From: Erysipelotrichia bacterium
GTDB taxonomy: Bacteria; Bacillota_I; Bacilli_A; Erysipelotrichales; Erysipelotrichaceae
NCBI GenBank assembly: GCA_009916335.1
Contig: SAAR01000042.1
Location: forward strand, 1 to 15,653
Direction of reading: 5' to 3'
Length of the DNA stretch: 15,653 nt
Shown: positions 15,226 through 15,653 of the stretch, in pieces
Layout of the letters: each line of letters opens with the position of its first letter
Numbering within the stretch: the stretch's first letter is position 1
Notes under the pieces: model-generated
What the model saw: only the letters and a program-made list of their open reading frames with translations
Databases searched by the model: none
Told to the model about the DNA's origin: nothing
Translations under genes and position numbers: made by a program

Positions 15226-15653
15226 ATGGCGTTTGATTCACTTACAAAACGTTTATCGAAAGCGTTTAAGAATGTAACAGGAAAAGGAAAATTATCAGAA
15301 AAAAATATGAATGACATGCTGAAGGAAGTTCGTATGTCATTATTAGAAGCAGATGTAAACTATAAAGTAGTAAAACAGTTCATTGAAGATGTAAAAGAAA
15401 AGGCAATGGGCGTTGAAGTGATGGATTCCTTAAATCCAGGAGAAATGGTTGTTAAGGTTGTTCGTGATGAATTGGTTAAATTACTTGGTGAAAATGAAGC
15501 GGAAATCAGTTTCAAAGAATCTGGTGTAACAACAATCATGATGGTTGGTCTACAAGGAACTGGGAAAACTACGGCTTCGGCGAAGATTGCCAACGTGTTG
15601 CAGAAAAAAAGAAGTCGTAAAGTGTTATTAGCAGCTTGTGATATTATTCGTCC
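15226..15653 (+). CDS. ffh: Signal recognition particle GTPase Ffh (SRP54), 3'-truncated by the window edge
   Basis: The frame from ATG 15226 (AGGAGA at 15215-15220) runs open to the window end, giving 142 residues of about 450. The start MAFDSLTKRLSKAFKNVTGKG and KEVRMSLLEADVNYKVVKQF are the helical N domain of Ffh. Then comes MMVGLQGTGKTTASAKIAN, the G1 GTP-binding loop (usually GLQGAGKTT, here Thr for Ala), and the beginning of the next conserved block, AACDIIRP (usually AADIYRP). The methionine-rich M domain and the rest of the G domain lie outside. Ffh binds signal sequences and 4.5S RNA and brings ribosomes to FtsY and SecYEG. No ylxM, its common upstream partner in Firmicutes, is present; the preceding gene is the DUF815 ATPase. 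FtsY is excluded by the N-terminal sequence. Confidence 0.95.
   Translation, partial: MAFDSLTKRLSKAFKNVTGKGKLSEKNMNDMLKEVRMSLLEADVNYKVVKQFIEDVKEKAMGVEVMDSLNPGEMVVKVVRDELVKLLGENEAEISFKESGVTTIMMVGLQGTGKTTASAKIANVLQKKRSRKVLLAACDIIR

Noticed and set aside
15360..15593. Minus-strand ORF near the right edge
   Set aside because: It is antisense to ffh, whose N and G domains are plainly encoded on the + strand from 15226.

Overview
The window looks like chromosome from an AT-rich, low-GC Gram-positive bacterium (Firmicutes/Bacillota). The reasons are purine-rich ribosome binding sites in front of nearly every gene, TATAAT-type promoters, an EzrA division regulator, and a NifS-type desulfurase coupled to a ThiI without rhodanese domain. 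A small protein with a motif close to that of alpha/beta-type spore proteins hints at a spore-former or a descendant of one. The protein sequences have a flavour of Erysipelotrichia or related gut Firmicutes, but the genus cannot be fixed by eye.

Left part (1-4113), + strand: the C-terminal part of ezrA, a nifS-family cysteine desulfurase (nifZ type), thiI, and a 64-residue protein resembling a small acid-soluble spore protein, closed by a rho-independent terminator. This order resembles, from memory, the ezrA/nifZ/thiI/sspA neighbourhood of Bacillus subtilis. The thiI reading frame is complete except for one in-frame TAA at codon 44, so it is a recent nonsense pseudogene, a sequence error, or a readthrough case.

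Middle (about 4117-4858): a solo-TnpA IS200/IS605-family element inserted just behind that terminator. Both ends carry related hairpins, tnpA has a near-consensus promoter, and the 3' noncoding part can fold into a hairpin plus a three-way junction not needed for coding. Next comes an rlmA-type 23S rRNA guanine-N1 methyltransferase with its own promoter.

Right-centre (5821-11041): a branched-chain amino acid operon ilvB-ilvN-ilvC-ilvD. It is preceded by a promoter region with three ATTTTCA/TGAAAAT half-sites (one pair resembles a CodY box) and a seven-codon upstream ORF inside a hairpin. ilvN has an unusual Asn at a position where valine-feedback mutations are known in E. coli. A weak hairpin lies between ilvC and ilvD, and a terminator follows ilvD.

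Right end (11125-15653): a TcyP-like cystine/dicarboxylate symporter (+) convergent with ilvA (-, threonine dehydratase with an ACT domain), sharing a bidirectional terminator. ilvA is divergent from a DUF815-family AAA ATPase. The window ends inside ffh (SRP54 GTPase), which has a strong extended -10 promoter. IlvA makes 2-oxobutanoate from threonine, which IlvBN, IlvC and IlvD process towards isoleucine; the same three steps make the valine precursor from pyruvate.

I found no phage, CRISPR, toxin-antitoxin or defence system. The least explained items are the structured 3' end of the IS element, the broken thiI, and the ilv leader.
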